64,000 nucleotides of DNA from Caldicellulosiruptor hydrothermalis 108. GTDB lineage: Bacteria > Bacillota > Thermoanaerobacteria > Caldicellulosiruptorales > Caldicellulosiruptoraceae. The notes beneath the pieces were generated by a model, which made no database searches, was not told the origin of the DNA, and saw nothing but the letters and a program-made list of their open reading frames with translations. The stretch lies in NCBI RefSeq assembly GCF_000166355.1, contig NC_014652.1:1772928-1836927 (forward strand), given 5' to 3'. The position numbers were made by a program, and so were the translations under genes. Positions 54,134 to 63,906 of the stretch are shown here, piece by piece; the first letter of the stretch is position 1; the number at the start of each line of letters is the position of its first letter.

Positions 54134-55690
54134 TCAAATTCCAAATTTTTCTCTTACCATTTTAACAATCAAACCTACTTCTTCTACCTTCAAAAGGTAT
54201 ATAAGCCCTGCATATATTCCCATTCCAAGCAAAATACTTGCCGAGGTATAAATGGCAAAGTATTTAAATGGCATTGTTAAATAAATAAATTTTTGTTTAA
54301 ATGCATATACAAAGACACCCATTACCAAGCTTGCAACAAGCGCCTTTACAAACACACCTGCAATCCTTTTCCAGCCAATTGAACCAAGTTTTTTCCTAAG
54401 AGAAATAAACAACAAAACTGCTGCAATGTAGTTCGCCGAAGCAAATGCCATAGCAGCACCGGTGTGCTTGAACTTATGAATAAATATTATGTCAAGTATA
54501 ATATTACAAACAATAGCAATAACACCGTTTTTTACAGCTGTTTTTGAATCCTTCAAAACATACAAAGTCCTGTTTAACATATCCCTAAGACCAAGGCCTA
54601 CAAAACCCAAACAGTAAAACATAAGTGGTGAGGCTGTCAGCAAGGTAGACTCAATGGTAAAATTTCCTCGCTGGTAAATGAGTCTTGTTATCTCCTTTGA
54701 TAGAATTATTCCACCTATGGCAAACGGCATCATTATCAGAATAATTGAGTTTACAGCAGAGACAAAGAACTTTCTAAAATTCTCTTTATCTCCTTTTGCC
54801 TGCAGATTAGAGAGGGTTGAAAAAGCTAAAACAGAAATTGAGGATGAAAAAACTCCAACCACCACATCGTTCAGCTTCCCTGCATATGCAACAGCCGCAA
54901 CAGCACCGGTTGACGTCCCTGTCAGAAGGTATCTGTCAATGAATGTGTAAAGCTGAGCCATGCTACTGCTTATGAAAACCGGGAAAGAAAATTTTATCAT
55001 CTTTTTTATGTTTTCATCCTTCAGCCCGACCACAGGATAAAATTTAAAGCCATATTTCTTTGAATTATTAAGCTGGTAAACCAAACTCCAAAAATACCCG
55101 ACAACAAATCCTACCGCCACTATATATATATCAAATTTCTTGAACGGTTCAAAGTATGACAAAAATATTGCGATAAAAATTGAGAGATTAAAAGGAATGC
55201 TTGATAGTACCGGCTTTGTAAAGTTCCCGTTTGCCTGCAAAAAGCCCTGAAGTATGTTTGCTGAACTTGTAAATATTATCATAAAGATTGTGATTTTCAA
55301 AATTCTTGACGCATACATTATCTGGAGTTCTTTACTTTGGTGCACTTGAAGTTGAATTAGCTGTTTTGAGAAGATAAAGCCAAAGATTGCAACAATGCTT
55401 GATGCAAGAAGCAATGTATTTATCACACTGTTTGTAAATTTTATTCCCTCATCCTCGCCTTTTTTTTCACGTATATCTGTGTAAAACGGTATAAATGAGG
55501 TTGAAAAAGCAGCAAAAATAGAAGCAAAAAGGATGTTCGGAAGCTGCAGTGCAAGGGGGAAAGCATCTGCCTTTACGCTTGTACCAAACCTTGCACCAAA
55601 TGCTACCTCTCTTATGAATCCTATCAGTTTTGTAAAGACTGTTACAACAAAAAGCTGCAATGCTATTTTTGTTGCCTTTTTATACTGCAA
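54134..55690 (-). CDS. murJ: Lipid II flippase MurJ (MviN)
   Basis: 518 aa, about 14 hydrophobic segments. Typical N-terminus FTKLIGFIREVAFGARFGTS with the conserved Arg residues of the MurJ cavity. Flips lipid II for peptidoglycan synthesis; some family members act in exopolysaccharide export. Start is TTG at 55690 after GGAAGGA. Located between mtaD and tyrS. Confidence 0.9.
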   Translation of the reverse strand: MQYKKATKIALQLFVVTVFTKLIGFIREVAFGARFGTSVKADAFPLALQLPNILFASIFAAFSTSFIPFYTDIREKKGEDEGIKFTNSVINTLLLASSIVAIFGFIFSKQLIQLQVHQSKELQIMYASRILKITIFMIIFTSSANILQGFLQANGNFTKPVLSSIPFNLSIFIAIFLSYFEPFKKFDIYIVAVGFVVGYFWSLVYQLNNSKKYGFKFYPVVGLKDENIKKMIKFSFPVFISSSMAQLYTFIDRYLLTGTSTGAVAAVAYAGKLNDVVVGVFSSSISVLAFSTLSNLQAKGDKENFRKFFVSAVNSIILIMMPFAIGGIILSKEITRLIYQRGNFTIESTLLTASPLMFYCLGFVGLGLRDMLNRTLYVLKDSKTAVKNGVIAIVCNIILDIIFIHKFKHTGAAMAFASANYIAAVLLFISLRKKLGSIGWKRIAGVFVKALVASLVMGVFVYAFKQKFIYLTMPFKYFAIYTSASILLGMGIYAGLIYLLKVEEVGLIVKMVREKFGI

Positions 55691-55725
55691 TTCTTGTCCT
55701 TCCTTTCATGGCTTTAAAAAAATTT

Positions 55726-57012
55726 CTAAATACTCTCTTTCAAAAACTTCTCTATGCTCTTTATCTCTTTTACAAGAGCCTCTTCATCAATTGTAAAAAG
55801 CTTCCCATCCATGTAAAGGATCTGACCATCCACTATTGTAGCATACACATTCGAAGGATTGCTACTGTAAACAACATTAGAAATTGGATTATAACATGGC
55901 AGCATGTTAAAATCATTTGCTTTCAGCAGCACTATATCAGCGCAAAAACCTTCGTGAAGAACACCCGTGTTGTAGATACCTGCTGCCATGGCTGCATTTA
56001 CTGTTGCCATCTTTAGAATCTGTTCTGCCTTCAAAATATCTGATAACCTGTACATTCCCTTTTCAAGCAAAGAGGCAATGTGCATCTCTTCAAGCATATT
56101 CAAGTTGTTGTTGCTTGCTGCCGAATCTGTACCAATGGCAACATTTACACCAGACTTTATCATATTTTGCACAGGTGCAAAGCCATTGCCAAGCTTGAGA
56201 TTGCTTGTCGGGTTGTAAACACAAGATACATTTTTCTCTGCCATAATTTCGATATCCTCATCATCGACATACACGCAGTGTGCTGCTATACAAATTGTAT
56301 CAAAAAGCCCTGCCCGACTACAAAGTTTTACAGGTGACATGTCATGTTTTTCGTAACACTCATTGACTTCATTTTCTGACTCACTAAGATGTATCATCAC
56401 CCCTGTTTTAAACTCCTGTGCAAGCTGTGCAACCTTTTCTAAAAGCACATATGAACATGTATAAATGGAATGTGGGCCGAAAAATACTTTTATCTTGTCA
56501 CTTGAATAATTATAAATCAGCTCTTTTGTCTCATCAAGCCTAATATCCTCTTTTTCATCTGTCTGAAGCCCTCGTGATAAAACTGCCTTTATACCTGCTT
56601 GCTGCACAGCCTTAGCAGTCATATCTTCATGAAAATACATGTCAAAAAACATTGTTGTGCCGTTTTTGAGCATCTCTGCAATACCAAGAAGAGAAGAAAA
56701 ATAAATCATCTCTTTTGTGAGCTTTTCTTCTGCCGGGAAAATCTTTTCAAATAACCACTCATACAAAGGCAAATCGTCCGCAAAAGAACGCAAAATTGTC
56801 TGACCGCAGTGTGTATGTGCATTTATAAGTCCCGGTATGGCTATTAAATCTTTTCCTTCAATGACTTTAACAGAACTTTGCTCATAAATAGATAGCTCTA
56901 TATTTTCTGCTATCCTTGCAATCCTGCCACTCTTGATAAGAATATCACCCTTTAGAACCTCATTTTGTGCATTACAAGTAATAATTGTAGCATTTTTAAT
57001 TAATATATCCAT
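55726..57012 (-). CDS. mtaD: 5-methylthioadenosine/S-adenosylhomocysteine deaminase
   Basis: 428 aa metal-dependent amidohydrolase. Metal-ligand motifs NAHTHCGQTILRSF (about 64-77), MIHLSESENEV, AAHCVYVDDEDI and GTDSAASNNNLNMLEE are all present, with the MtaD-type PLYEWLFEKIFPAEE segment. Deaminates MTA or SAH to the inosine forms. The ATG at 57012 lies 5 nt after the ahcY stop, indicating co-translation with SAH hydrolase. Confidence 0.9.
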   Translation of the reverse strand: MDILIKNATIITCNAQNEVLKGDILIKSGRIARIAENIELSIYEQSSVKVIEGKDLIAIPGLINAHTHCGQTILRSFADDLPLYEWLFEKIFPAEEKLTKEMIYFSSLLGIAEMLKNGTTMFFDMYFHEDMTAKAVQQAGIKAVLSRGLQTDEKEDIRLDETKELIYNYSSDKIKVFFGPHSIYTCSYVLLEKVAQLAQEFKTGVMIHLSESENEVNECYEKHDMSPVKLCSRAGLFDTICIAAHCVYVDDEDIEIMAEKNVSCVYNPTSNLKLGNGFAPVQNMIKSGVNVAIGTDSAASNNNLNMLEEMHIASLLEKGMYRLSDILKAEQILKMATVNAAMAAGIYNTGVLHEGFCADIVLLKANDFNMLPCYNPISNVVYSSNPSNVYATIVDGQILYMDGKLFTIDEEALVKEIKSIEKFLKESI

Positions 57013-57017
57013 TTTAC

Positions 57018-58268
57018 TTACACTTCCCAACTTTTAAGGTATTTTTCCTGCTCAGGTGTGAGCTTGTCTATTTCAATCCCAAGGGACCTTAATTTAACTT
57101 CGGCAACAAATTTGTCAATCTCCTCTGGAACATTATATACTTTCTTTTCCAATTGTTTATGATTTTGGACAACGTATATACTTGACAGTGCTTGAATAGC
57201 AAATGACATATCCATAATCTCAATTGGGTGCCCATCTGCTGCGGCAAGGTTGACAAGCCTTCCCTCTGCTATTACAAAAACCTCTTTGCCATTTTCAAGA
57301 ACATATCCCTGGATATTCTTTCTTGCTTCGTACTTTTTGACTGCCTTTTTCTCAAGCGTAGCTATATCAATCTCAACATTAAAATGCCCACTATTACACA
57401 AGATTGCTCCATCTTTCATTTGCAAAATATGTTCATACCTTATTACATCCTTGCACCCTGTTACAGTAACAAATATATCCCCAATCTTTGCAGCATCTTG
57501 CATCTTCATTACCTCAAATCCGTCCATGTATGCTTCTAAAGCCTTGATTGGGTCAACCTCGCTAACTATCACTTTTGCACCAAGCCCTTTAGCTCTTTTT
57601 GCAATTCCCTTGCCGCAAAAACCATATCCCGCAACAACCACATACTTGCCTGCAACTGTTATATTCGTGGTTCTCATTATCCCATCCCAAGTAGACTGAC
57701 CAGTTCCAATACGATTGTCAAAAAGATGTTTGCAAAAAGCATTGTTGACTGCAATCATAGGGAATTTGAGTTTTCCTTCCCTTTCAAGCGCTCTGAGCCT
57801 TATTACACCTGTTGTTGTCTCTTCACAGCCACCAATTATTCTGCTCGCCAAATCTTGATGCTTTGTGTGAAGAAGATATGTCAAATCTCCTCCGTCGTCA
57901 ATTATAAGGTCTATATCATTTTCAAGAGTTTTCTCAAGATGATTAAAATATTCGGATGTATCCACACCTCTTATCGCAAATACTTCAATGCCCTCATGAA
58001 CAAGAGCGCTTGCAACATCATCCTGAGTAGATAAAGGATTCGATCCTGTGACAAAAACATTGCTACCTAAGTCTTTCAAAAGCAGAGCAAGGTTTGCTGT
58101 CTTTGCCTCAAGATGAACAGAAATTGCTATGTTCAAGCCTTTAAGCGGTTTTTTGTCTTCATATTCTTTTCTTATCTGATTTAAGATAGGCATAAACCTT
58201 CTTGCCCAGTTAATTTTTTTGAGCCCATCTTCCCACAAAGAATAATCTTTGATAATTGACAATAGCAT
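57018..58268 (-). CDS. ahcY: S-adenosylhomocysteine hydrolase (or S-inosylhomocysteine hydrolase)
   Basis: 416 aa NAD-dependent hydrolase that splits SAH to homocysteine and the nucleoside. NAD motif VVAGYGFCGKGIAKRAKGLG at about 210-229, active-site segments SVHLEAKTANLALLL, EETTTGVIRL and NAFCKHLFDNRIGTGQSTWD. The C-terminus ends EQEKYLKSWEV, lacking the Lys-Tyr tail of long bacterial and eukaryotic forms, as in archaeal and Thermotoga-type enzymes. Pairing with mtaD leaves open that inosylhomocysteine is the true substrate. Confidence 0.93.
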   Translation of the reverse strand: MLLSIIKDYSLWEDGLKKINWARRFMPILNQIRKEYEDKKPLKGLNIAISVHLEAKTANLALLLKDLGSNVFVTGSNPLSTQDDVASALVHEGIEVFAIRGVDTSEYFNHLEKTLENDIDLIIDDGGDLTYLLHTKHQDLASRIIGGCEETTTGVIRLRALEREGKLKFPMIAVNNAFCKHLFDNRIGTGQSTWDGIMRTTNITVAGKYVVVAGYGFCGKGIAKRAKGLGAKVIVSEVDPIKALEAYMDGFEVMKMQDAAKIGDIFVTVTGCKDVIRYEHILQMKDGAILCNSGHFNVEIDIATLEKKAVKKYEARKNIQGYVLENGKEVFVIAEGRLVNLAAADGHPIEIMDMSFAIQALSSIYVVQNHKQLEKKVYNVPEEIDKFVAEVKLRSLGIEIDKLTPEQEKYLKSWEV

Positions 58269-58299
58269 CACACCCTTTTTCGATTCATAGTTATTTTAC

Positions 58300-59643
58300 T
58301 TATCTATTTTTCTCCAAATCTTTGAACTTTGTATGTTTGTCCAAGAAAAGGAGCTCAATTGTGCCAGTAGGTCCATTTCTGTGCTTTGCAATTATAAGCT
58401 CTGCTATGTGTTTTTTATCGGTGTCAGGATTGTAATACTCATCCCTGTACAAAAACGCAACAATGTCAGCATCCTGCTCAATAGCCCCACTTTCACGAAG
58501 GTCAGAGAGAATTGGTCTGTGGTCAGCCCTTGTTTCAGGTGCACGGGACAGCTGTGAAAGAGCAAGCACTGGAACATTGAGCTCTCTTGCCAAGGCTTTT
58601 AATGACCTTGAAATCTCGGCAATCTCCTGTTGTTTGCTTTCAAACCTACCGCGAGCAGTCATAAGCTGCAAATAGTCAACCATCACAAGACCAAGACCTT
58701 TTTCTTTGAGCTTGAGCCTTCTACACTTTGCCCTCATCTCGCTAACTGTTATGGCAGGTGTATCGTCAATATAAATTGGAGCATTTGACAAAAGTGCCAA
58801 AGCCTTTGCAAACTTTTTCCACTCTTCATCCTCTAAGTTGCCAGTTCTAAGCTTATGGCTGTCTATCATTGCTTCTGAGCAAATCATACGGGTTACAAGC
58901 TGTTCTTTTGACATCTCAAGACTGAAAATAGCAACAGGCACACCTGCTCTCAAAGCTGCGTGCTGGACAATATTTAGCGCAAAACTTGTCTTGCCCATTG
59001 CAGGTCTTGCTGCAATAAGTATCAGGTCTGATGGCTGAAGACCTGCTGTCATTCTGTCAAACTCAGCAAATCCTGTGGGCACACCTATGATATGTGATTT
59101 TCTGAGATACAGTTCCTCTATCTTGTTGTATGTTTCAATTAATATCTCTTTTAAATGAGAAAAATCTTTTGAATTTTTGTGAGAAATCACATTGAAGATT
59201 GTCTTTTCAGCAAAATCAACAATGTCTTCAACTCTTTCTGTCTGGCTCTTGCACTTTTCAATAATCTTCATTGAAGAGTTTATGAGTTTTCGCAAAAGAG
59301 ACTTTTCTTCAACAATCTTTGCATAATATGTAGCATTTGCAGTTGTCGGAGTATTTATCACAAGGTTTGTCAGATACTCACTTCCTCCAACTGCATCAAA
59401 TGTTCCTCTCTCTCTCAGTCTTTCAGCCACAGTTATGACATCTACCGGCTTGCCCTCTTCAAAAAGGTCCATAATAGCAGCAAAAATCTCTTTAAGCTGT
59501 GGTGTTGCAAAATCCTCTTCTGTCAAAATCTCAGTAACATCAGAAATTACCTCGCGGCTCAAAAGCATTGCCCCCACAACCGCTTCTTCTGCTTCGCGGC
59601 TTTCGGGTATTCTTTCTTGATTTTGAACAATGTCGGGCTCCAT
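58300..59643 (-). CDS. dnaB: Replicative DNA helicase
   Basis: 447 aa hexameric helicase. N-terminal DnaG-interacting domain starts RIPESREAEEAVVGAMLLS; the RecA-like domain has Walker A AARPAMGKTSFALN at about 209-222, Walker B LVMVDYLQLM and SRSLKALARELNVPVLALSQLSRAPE in outline. Follows rplI in the conserved yybS-gdpP-rplI-dnaB order. Confidence 0.96.
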   Translation of the reverse strand: MEPDIVQNQERIPESREAEEAVVGAMLLSREVISDVTEILTEEDFATPQLKEIFAAIMDLFEEGKPVDVITVAERLRERGTFDAVGGSEYLTNLVINTPTTANATYYAKIVEEKSLLRKLINSSMKIIEKCKSQTERVEDIVDFAEKTIFNVISHKNSKDFSHLKEILIETYNKIEELYLRKSHIIGVPTGFAEFDRMTAGLQPSDLILIAARPAMGKTSFALNIVQHAALRAGVPVAIFSLEMSKEQLVTRMICSEAMIDSHKLRTGNLEDEEWKKFAKALALLSNAPIYIDDTPAITVSEMRAKCRRLKLKEKGLGLVMVDYLQLMTARGRFESKQQEIAEISRSLKALARELNVPVLALSQLSRAPETRADHRPILSDLRESGAIEQDADIVAFLYRDEYYNPDTDKKHIAELIIAKHRNGPTGTIELLFLDKHTKFKDLEKNR

Positions 59644-59667
59644 CTTTCTCTCACTTCCTCATAACAA

Positions 59668-60114
59668 TCAGCTTGCTGTCACATGAACTTTAAGCTTTGC
59701 CACAACTCCCTGATATAGTCTAATAACAACATCATAGCTCCCAATAAGCTTTATTGGGTCGTCAAGTTCTATTTTCTTCTTGTCAATGTCAAACCCAAGC
59801 TGCTTTTTTATCTCTTCGGCAATCTCTTTGTTTGTTATAGAACCAAAAAGTTTTCCATTTTCACCTGCTTTTGCTTTTATAATAATCTGACTCTTTTCAA
59901 GCTTACTTGCCAAATTCTTTGCAGCTTGCAGCTCTTTTTCCTTCTTTTTTTGTTCAGCCTCTTTCTTTTCTTTTATATGCTTTTCTAAACCTTCTGTTGC
60001 AGGCACTGCAAGTTTTCGTGGAATCAAATAGTTTCTGGCATACCCATCGTTTACTTCAACTACTGAATCTTTCTTTCCAAGTCCTTTTACATCCTGTAAA
60101 AGCACAACCTTCAT
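59668..60114 (-). CDS. rplI: Large-subunit ribosomal protein L9
   Basis: 148 aa. MKVVLLQDVKGLGKKDSVVE and GYARNYLIPRKLAVPAT form the N-terminal rRNA-binding domain; a Lys/Glu helix connects to the C-terminal domain (KLFGSITNKEIAEEIKKQLG). Starts 30 bp after gdpP. Confidence 0.97.
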   Translation of the reverse strand: MKVVLLQDVKGLGKKDSVVEVNDGYARNYLIPRKLAVPATEGLEKHIKEKKEAEQKKKEKELQAAKNLASKLEKSQIIIKAKAGENGKLFGSITNKEIAEEIKKQLGFDIDKKKIELDDPIKLIGSYDVVIRLYQGVVAKLKVHVTAS

Positions 60115-60143
60115 GTTAGAATACCCACTCCTTTTTGCTTTAA

Positions 60144-62147
60144 TTAGAAGTTTCTGTTTTCATTAATATACTCTTGGATGGCTTTTAAAAGAACCTCTTT
60201 TGCATCTTCAATGCTTCTATTTTCAAGTCTTGCTCCTGCTGTTTCTAAGTGACCTCCACCACCAATTTTTTCTAATATAACCTGAACATTTATCTTGCCA
60301 TTTGACCGACCGCTTATTAGCACACTGTTTTCTATTTTGCACACAACAAATGAAGCGTCAATCCCTTTTATGTTCAAAAGCTCATCTGCCACCTTTGCTA
60401 TTATAACATTATCCCGGCACACTTGTGAATAATCAACCACAAGGGCGATATTATCATATACAATTTGCAAATTGGAAATGAGCTGACTTTTTAAAATGTA
60501 GCTTTCCAAGTCTTCTTTCAAGTATTCTTTAATAGCTTCCGGCATTGCATCATTTTCTCTAAGATATGTTGCAACCTCAAAAGTCCTTACACCAACATTT
60601 TTTGTAAATCCTCTTGTGTCAATCATTATACCCGCTAAAAGTATCTCTGCCTCAAATTTTTTCAGCTTTATCCCTTCATAGCTCAAAAGCTCTGCAACAA
60701 GTTCAGATACAGATGAAGCGTATGTTTCTGAATAGCAAATGAGAGCCTGTTCTATCCAGTCGGCAGGTCTTCTATGATGGTCAATTACGATTATCTTTTC
60801 AAACTCCAAAATCATCTGCGGCATATCGATGTAACTTGCTCTTTGAGTGTCTACCACAAACAAAAGAGAGGTTTTTGTTTTCATCTTCAAAGCTTTCTGC
60901 TGGTCAATTATTATATTCTGGTATTGAGGGTCATCAAGTAGCATCTGAAGAAAGTTTTTAATTGTAGGATTGTAGGAATTAATTACAATGTACACTTCCT
61001 TGCCCAAATTTAGGCACAACTTGCTCAAACCCACAGCTGCACCCAAACAGTCAAGGTCAAAGTACTGATGACCAATAATAAATATCTTATCAGAATGTTT
61101 CACAATCTCTTTTATTGTCTGTGCCATAACACGTGAGCGCACTTTTGAGCGTTTTTCATGTTCTTTTGTTTTACCACCAAAAAATTCAAACTTGCCGCCG
61201 TAGAATATTACAAACTGGTCACCGCCACGGCTTAGCGCCATGTCAAGAGCCGTTTTTGCATCCTTTTGTGCCTGGAATATAGAATCTTGCCTTATACCTA
61301 TACCGCAGCTTATGGTAGGAATTATCTTATTGTACAGATTCACTTCCTTTATCTGCTCTAAAATATTAAATCTTCTTTCCTGCATCTTGTAAAAGGCTTC
61401 TTTATTGCATATAAAAAAGTACTTGTCCCGTTCATACTTCATTAAAAACACATCTGACCTTATTTGATTGTAAAACCAATCAGTAATACGTTTCTCTATC
61501 TCAGAAACAATAGAAGATTTAGATACCTCCGGTGCTGAATTCAGAACATCTTCATAGTTGTCAATGGTCAAATAACCAAAAACAACATTTTGTATTTCAT
61601 ATTTCTTTTGAAGAAGAACAAAATCAGTAACATCAACAAAGTAAAACAGGTTCAAAAACCTCTTTTCGTTTTTGCCTTCCTCTACCTCAACAATGGTTAT
61701 CAAAACATCAAAAAAATTACCTTCATACTCAAATTTCTCAACCTTGCTTTTCCCTTCTAAAACGGCTGAATAAAGATCAGGAAGCTCATCTTTGAGATTT
61801 TTGCCTATCAATTTCTTGTTCTTTACTGTATTTAGGAATTTGTGATTGTACCATATTATATCCCCATTGTACTCTGAAATAAGAATTGGAAATGGAAACT
61901 TCAAGAGTGTATCTTTTGATGCTGTGTCTATGTTAAGAGTGAGAGTTTCTATATATTCTAAAAGCTGTTTGTTCTTTTTTCTGTTGAGCCTCAAATTGTA
62001 AATGGCAAGCAGAACAATCAGTGAAAGACAAATCAAGCCAATCTTGATATCAAAATATAGAATTATAAAATCAAAAAGTAAAGAAAGTATAAAACCTGCT
62101 TGCGACACAGAAAAATCAAATCTAAAGTGAGACTTTTTATCTTTCAC
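60144..62147 (-). CDS. gdpP: Cyclic-di-AMP phosphodiesterase GdpP (YybT)
   Basis: 667 aa. Two N-terminal membrane helices, a PAS-like domain (about 85-170), a degenerate GGDEF domain (SRGGDQFVIFYGGK), then DHH-DHHA1 phosphodiesterase: HQYFDLDCLGAAVG, VIDHHRRPADW and GGGGHLETAGARL. Hydrolyses c-di-AMP and so affects osmotic and envelope stress. GTG start after GAGGGTGG, overlapping yybS by 4 bp. Confidence 0.95.
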   Translation of the reverse strand: MKDKKSHFRFDFSVSQAGFILSLLFDFIILYFDIKIGLICLSLIVLLAIYNLRLNRKKNKQLLEYIETLTLNIDTASKDTLLKFPFPILISEYNGDIIWYNHKFLNTVKNKKLIGKNLKDELPDLYSAVLEGKSKVEKFEYEGNFFDVLITIVEVEEGKNEKRFLNLFYFVDVTDFVLLQKKYEIQNVVFGYLTIDNYEDVLNSAPEVSKSSIVSEIEKRITDWFYNQIRSDVFLMKYERDKYFFICNKEAFYKMQERRFNILEQIKEVNLYNKIIPTISCGIGIRQDSIFQAQKDAKTALDMALSRGGDQFVIFYGGKFEFFGGKTKEHEKRSKVRSRVMAQTIKEIVKHSDKIFIIGHQYFDLDCLGAAVGLSKLCLNLGKEVYIVINSYNPTIKNFLQMLLDDPQYQNIIIDQQKALKMKTKTSLLFVVDTQRASYIDMPQMILEFEKIIVIDHHRRPADWIEQALICYSETYASSVSELVAELLSYEGIKLKKFEAEILLAGIMIDTRGFTKNVGVRTFEVATYLRENDAMPEAIKEYLKEDLESYILKSQLISNLQIVYDNIALVVDYSQVCRDNVIIAKVADELLNIKGIDASFVVCKIENSVLISGRSNGKINVQVILEKIGGGGHLETAGARLENRSIEDAKEVLLKAIQEYINENRNF

Positions 62148-63052
62148 AATTCCACCCTCTTTGGTTTGCGTTTTTTAAAATCAAATATAAGGTCCAGAAA
62201 ACCTATAAATATCATTAAAATTAAAAATTGCATACTGAATATGATCAAAACTGCAAAAAGCCAGCCTCTAATAAAAGGCGAAAAAATCTTCTCGGCTATC
62301 ACTGCATATATCAAAGAAAGTGCTTGAATAAATAAAAGCCACGAAAGAATTATTGTCATGTTGCTCACAACAACATAAAGTGCATTTATGCTTGTCAAAA
62401 ATAGAGAAAGAATAAAGAATACCACAACTCCAACCGTCACTTCTTTGGGCATAAATAGCTTTGAAAAAGGTAAAAATTCCTTTTGAATTCCAACTTTGTT
62501 TGCTACAAATTTAGTAATATAATATCCCACAAGTGCTAATGTGATTGCCTCAACAATTACAAATCCAGGCATCAAAAGTTTCAAAAATTCGACCAGCTTG
62601 TCTGAGAGCTTGTCATCACCAACCATTTTAAAATAACCTTCAAACATGTCTTTTAAAATAGAGAGAAGCTGAGCAATTATATCTATCTTATAAAGAATCT
62701 TTATAGCTTTTATAACAAGCACCTGGTAGAGCAAAAATCCAGCGGTGAACGTTGCAAAATCCATAACAATAGTTCTTGAAACGCGCAAAAGCAAAAATAC
62801 GCATATGGGCAAGATAAATGTAATCAAGAGAAAAAGCAAATTAATTGGAGATTTACCAATAATCATAATAATCAGAGCAGAAATGGCATATGATATAGCC
62901 ATCCTTTTTACAAAATTCTCTTTTACTGCTACAACATAAAGAGGAAAACCTACCAAAGCCAAAATGGGATTAAACTGAAGTAAAAACAAAACCATCTGAA
63001 AAACTCCAGTAACTATTGATATAAGCCCTTCTTTTAGCAATTTATTGTTCAT
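62144..63052 (-). CDS. yybS: YybS family membrane protein (DUF2232)
   Basis: About 302 aa with eight or so hydrophobic segments (ITGVFQMVLFLLQFNPILAL; LLFLLITFILPICVFLLL; VGVVVFFILSLFLTSINAL). DUF2232 proteins are regularly encoded before gdpP. I favour the ATG at 63052; a GTG at 63073 overlaps the pheA stop but lacks a ribosome site. Function unknown. Confidence 0.85.
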   Translation of the reverse strand: MNNKLLKEGLISIVTGVFQMVLFLLQFNPILALVGFPLYVVAVKENFVKRMAISYAISALIIMIIGKSPINLLFLLITFILPICVFLLLRVSRTIVMDFATFTAGFLLYQVLVIKAIKILYKIDIIAQLLSILKDMFEGYFKMVGDDKLSDKLVEFLKLLMPGFVIVEAITLALVGYYITKFVANKVGIQKEFLPFSKLFMPKEVTVGVVVFFILSLFLTSINALYVVVSNMTIILSWLLFIQALSLIYAVIAEKIFSPFIRGWLFAVLIIFSMQFLILMIFIGFLDLIFDFKKRKPKRVEL

Positions 63053-63072
63053 ACTCCATCCACATCCATCCA

Positions 63073-63906
63073 CTAATTTTTATTATCCGAATCTGGACAA
63101 ACAACAGAATAAGAGCCTAAAAGCTTAAAAAATGTAGATTTTCGTTGAACCACCTTTAGCGCATCACTCACATCTTCATCATCCACAAACCCTTCTATAT
63201 CAACAAAAAACACATACTCACCAAGATTAGTCTTTGCCGGTCGTGATTCTATCTTTGTCAAATTCAAATCATAAAGATTAAAAATAGCTAAAATTTTATA
63301 AAGACTTCCTGGCTTGTCATAGGTTGAAAAGATAATTGAAGTCTTGTTTTTCTCTCCCTTTTCAAAGTTAGGATTCTTGCTTATAACAAAAAATCTGGTG
63401 TAATTATTGTCGTGGTTTATTGGTCCAGCCAAAACTTTGAGGTTATTCTGCTGTGCTGCAAATAAAGAACAGATTGCAGCGTCCACCTCACCGCCTGCGC
63501 ACATCCTTGCAGCATATGAGGTACTGCTAACCTGTATCAATTTTGCTTCTTTGAAATTCTTTCTCAAATAGTCATGGCACTGAGAAAACGCCTGCGGGTG
63601 TGAGGCAATTGTTAAAATTTGTTTTGTCTCTTCTCTTGCGCAAAGATAATGTTCTACCTTCAAAACTATTTCTTTTACTATATAAACCTTAGATTTTAAA
63701 AGATAATCAAGGGTTGTTGAGACACTTCCTTCAATGGAGTTTTCAACAGGAACAACTCCAAAATCAGCCCTCTCTTCTTCAATGGTCTCAAACACATCAT
63801 CTATTGTGTCGCATGCTACAAGATTTTTCTCTTGTTCTTCTGCGAAAAACCTATTTGCAGCTTCATATGAATATGAGCCAATGGGACCTAAATATGCAAT
63901 CTTCAC
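63073..63906 (-). CDS. pheA: Prephenate dehydratase
   Basis: 277 aa: converts prephenate to phenylpyruvate for phenylalanine synthesis. N-terminal AYLGPIGSYSYEAANRFF, catalytic NYTRFFVISK (TRF motif) near residue 168, and a C-terminal ACT domain (PGSLYKILAIFNLYDLNLTK) with ESRPAK for Phe feedback. GAGGTGAAAAG precedes the start. The last 94 bases of the window contain only its upstream region and a small GGCGGGGAGCC hairpin. Confidence 0.95.
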   Translation of the reverse strand: MKIAYLGPIGSYSYEAANRFFAEEQEKNLVACDTIDDVFETIEEERADFGVVPVENSIEGSVSTTLDYLLKSKVYIVKEIVLKVEHYLCAREETKQILTIASHPQAFSQCHDYLRKNFKEAKLIQVSSTSYAARMCAGGEVDAAICSLFAAQQNNLKVLAGPINHDNNYTRFFVISKNPNFEKGEKNKTSIIFSTYDKPGSLYKILAIFNLYDLNLTKIESRPAKTNLGEYVFFVDIEGFVDDEDVSDALKVVQRKSTFFKLLGSYSVVCPDSDNKN

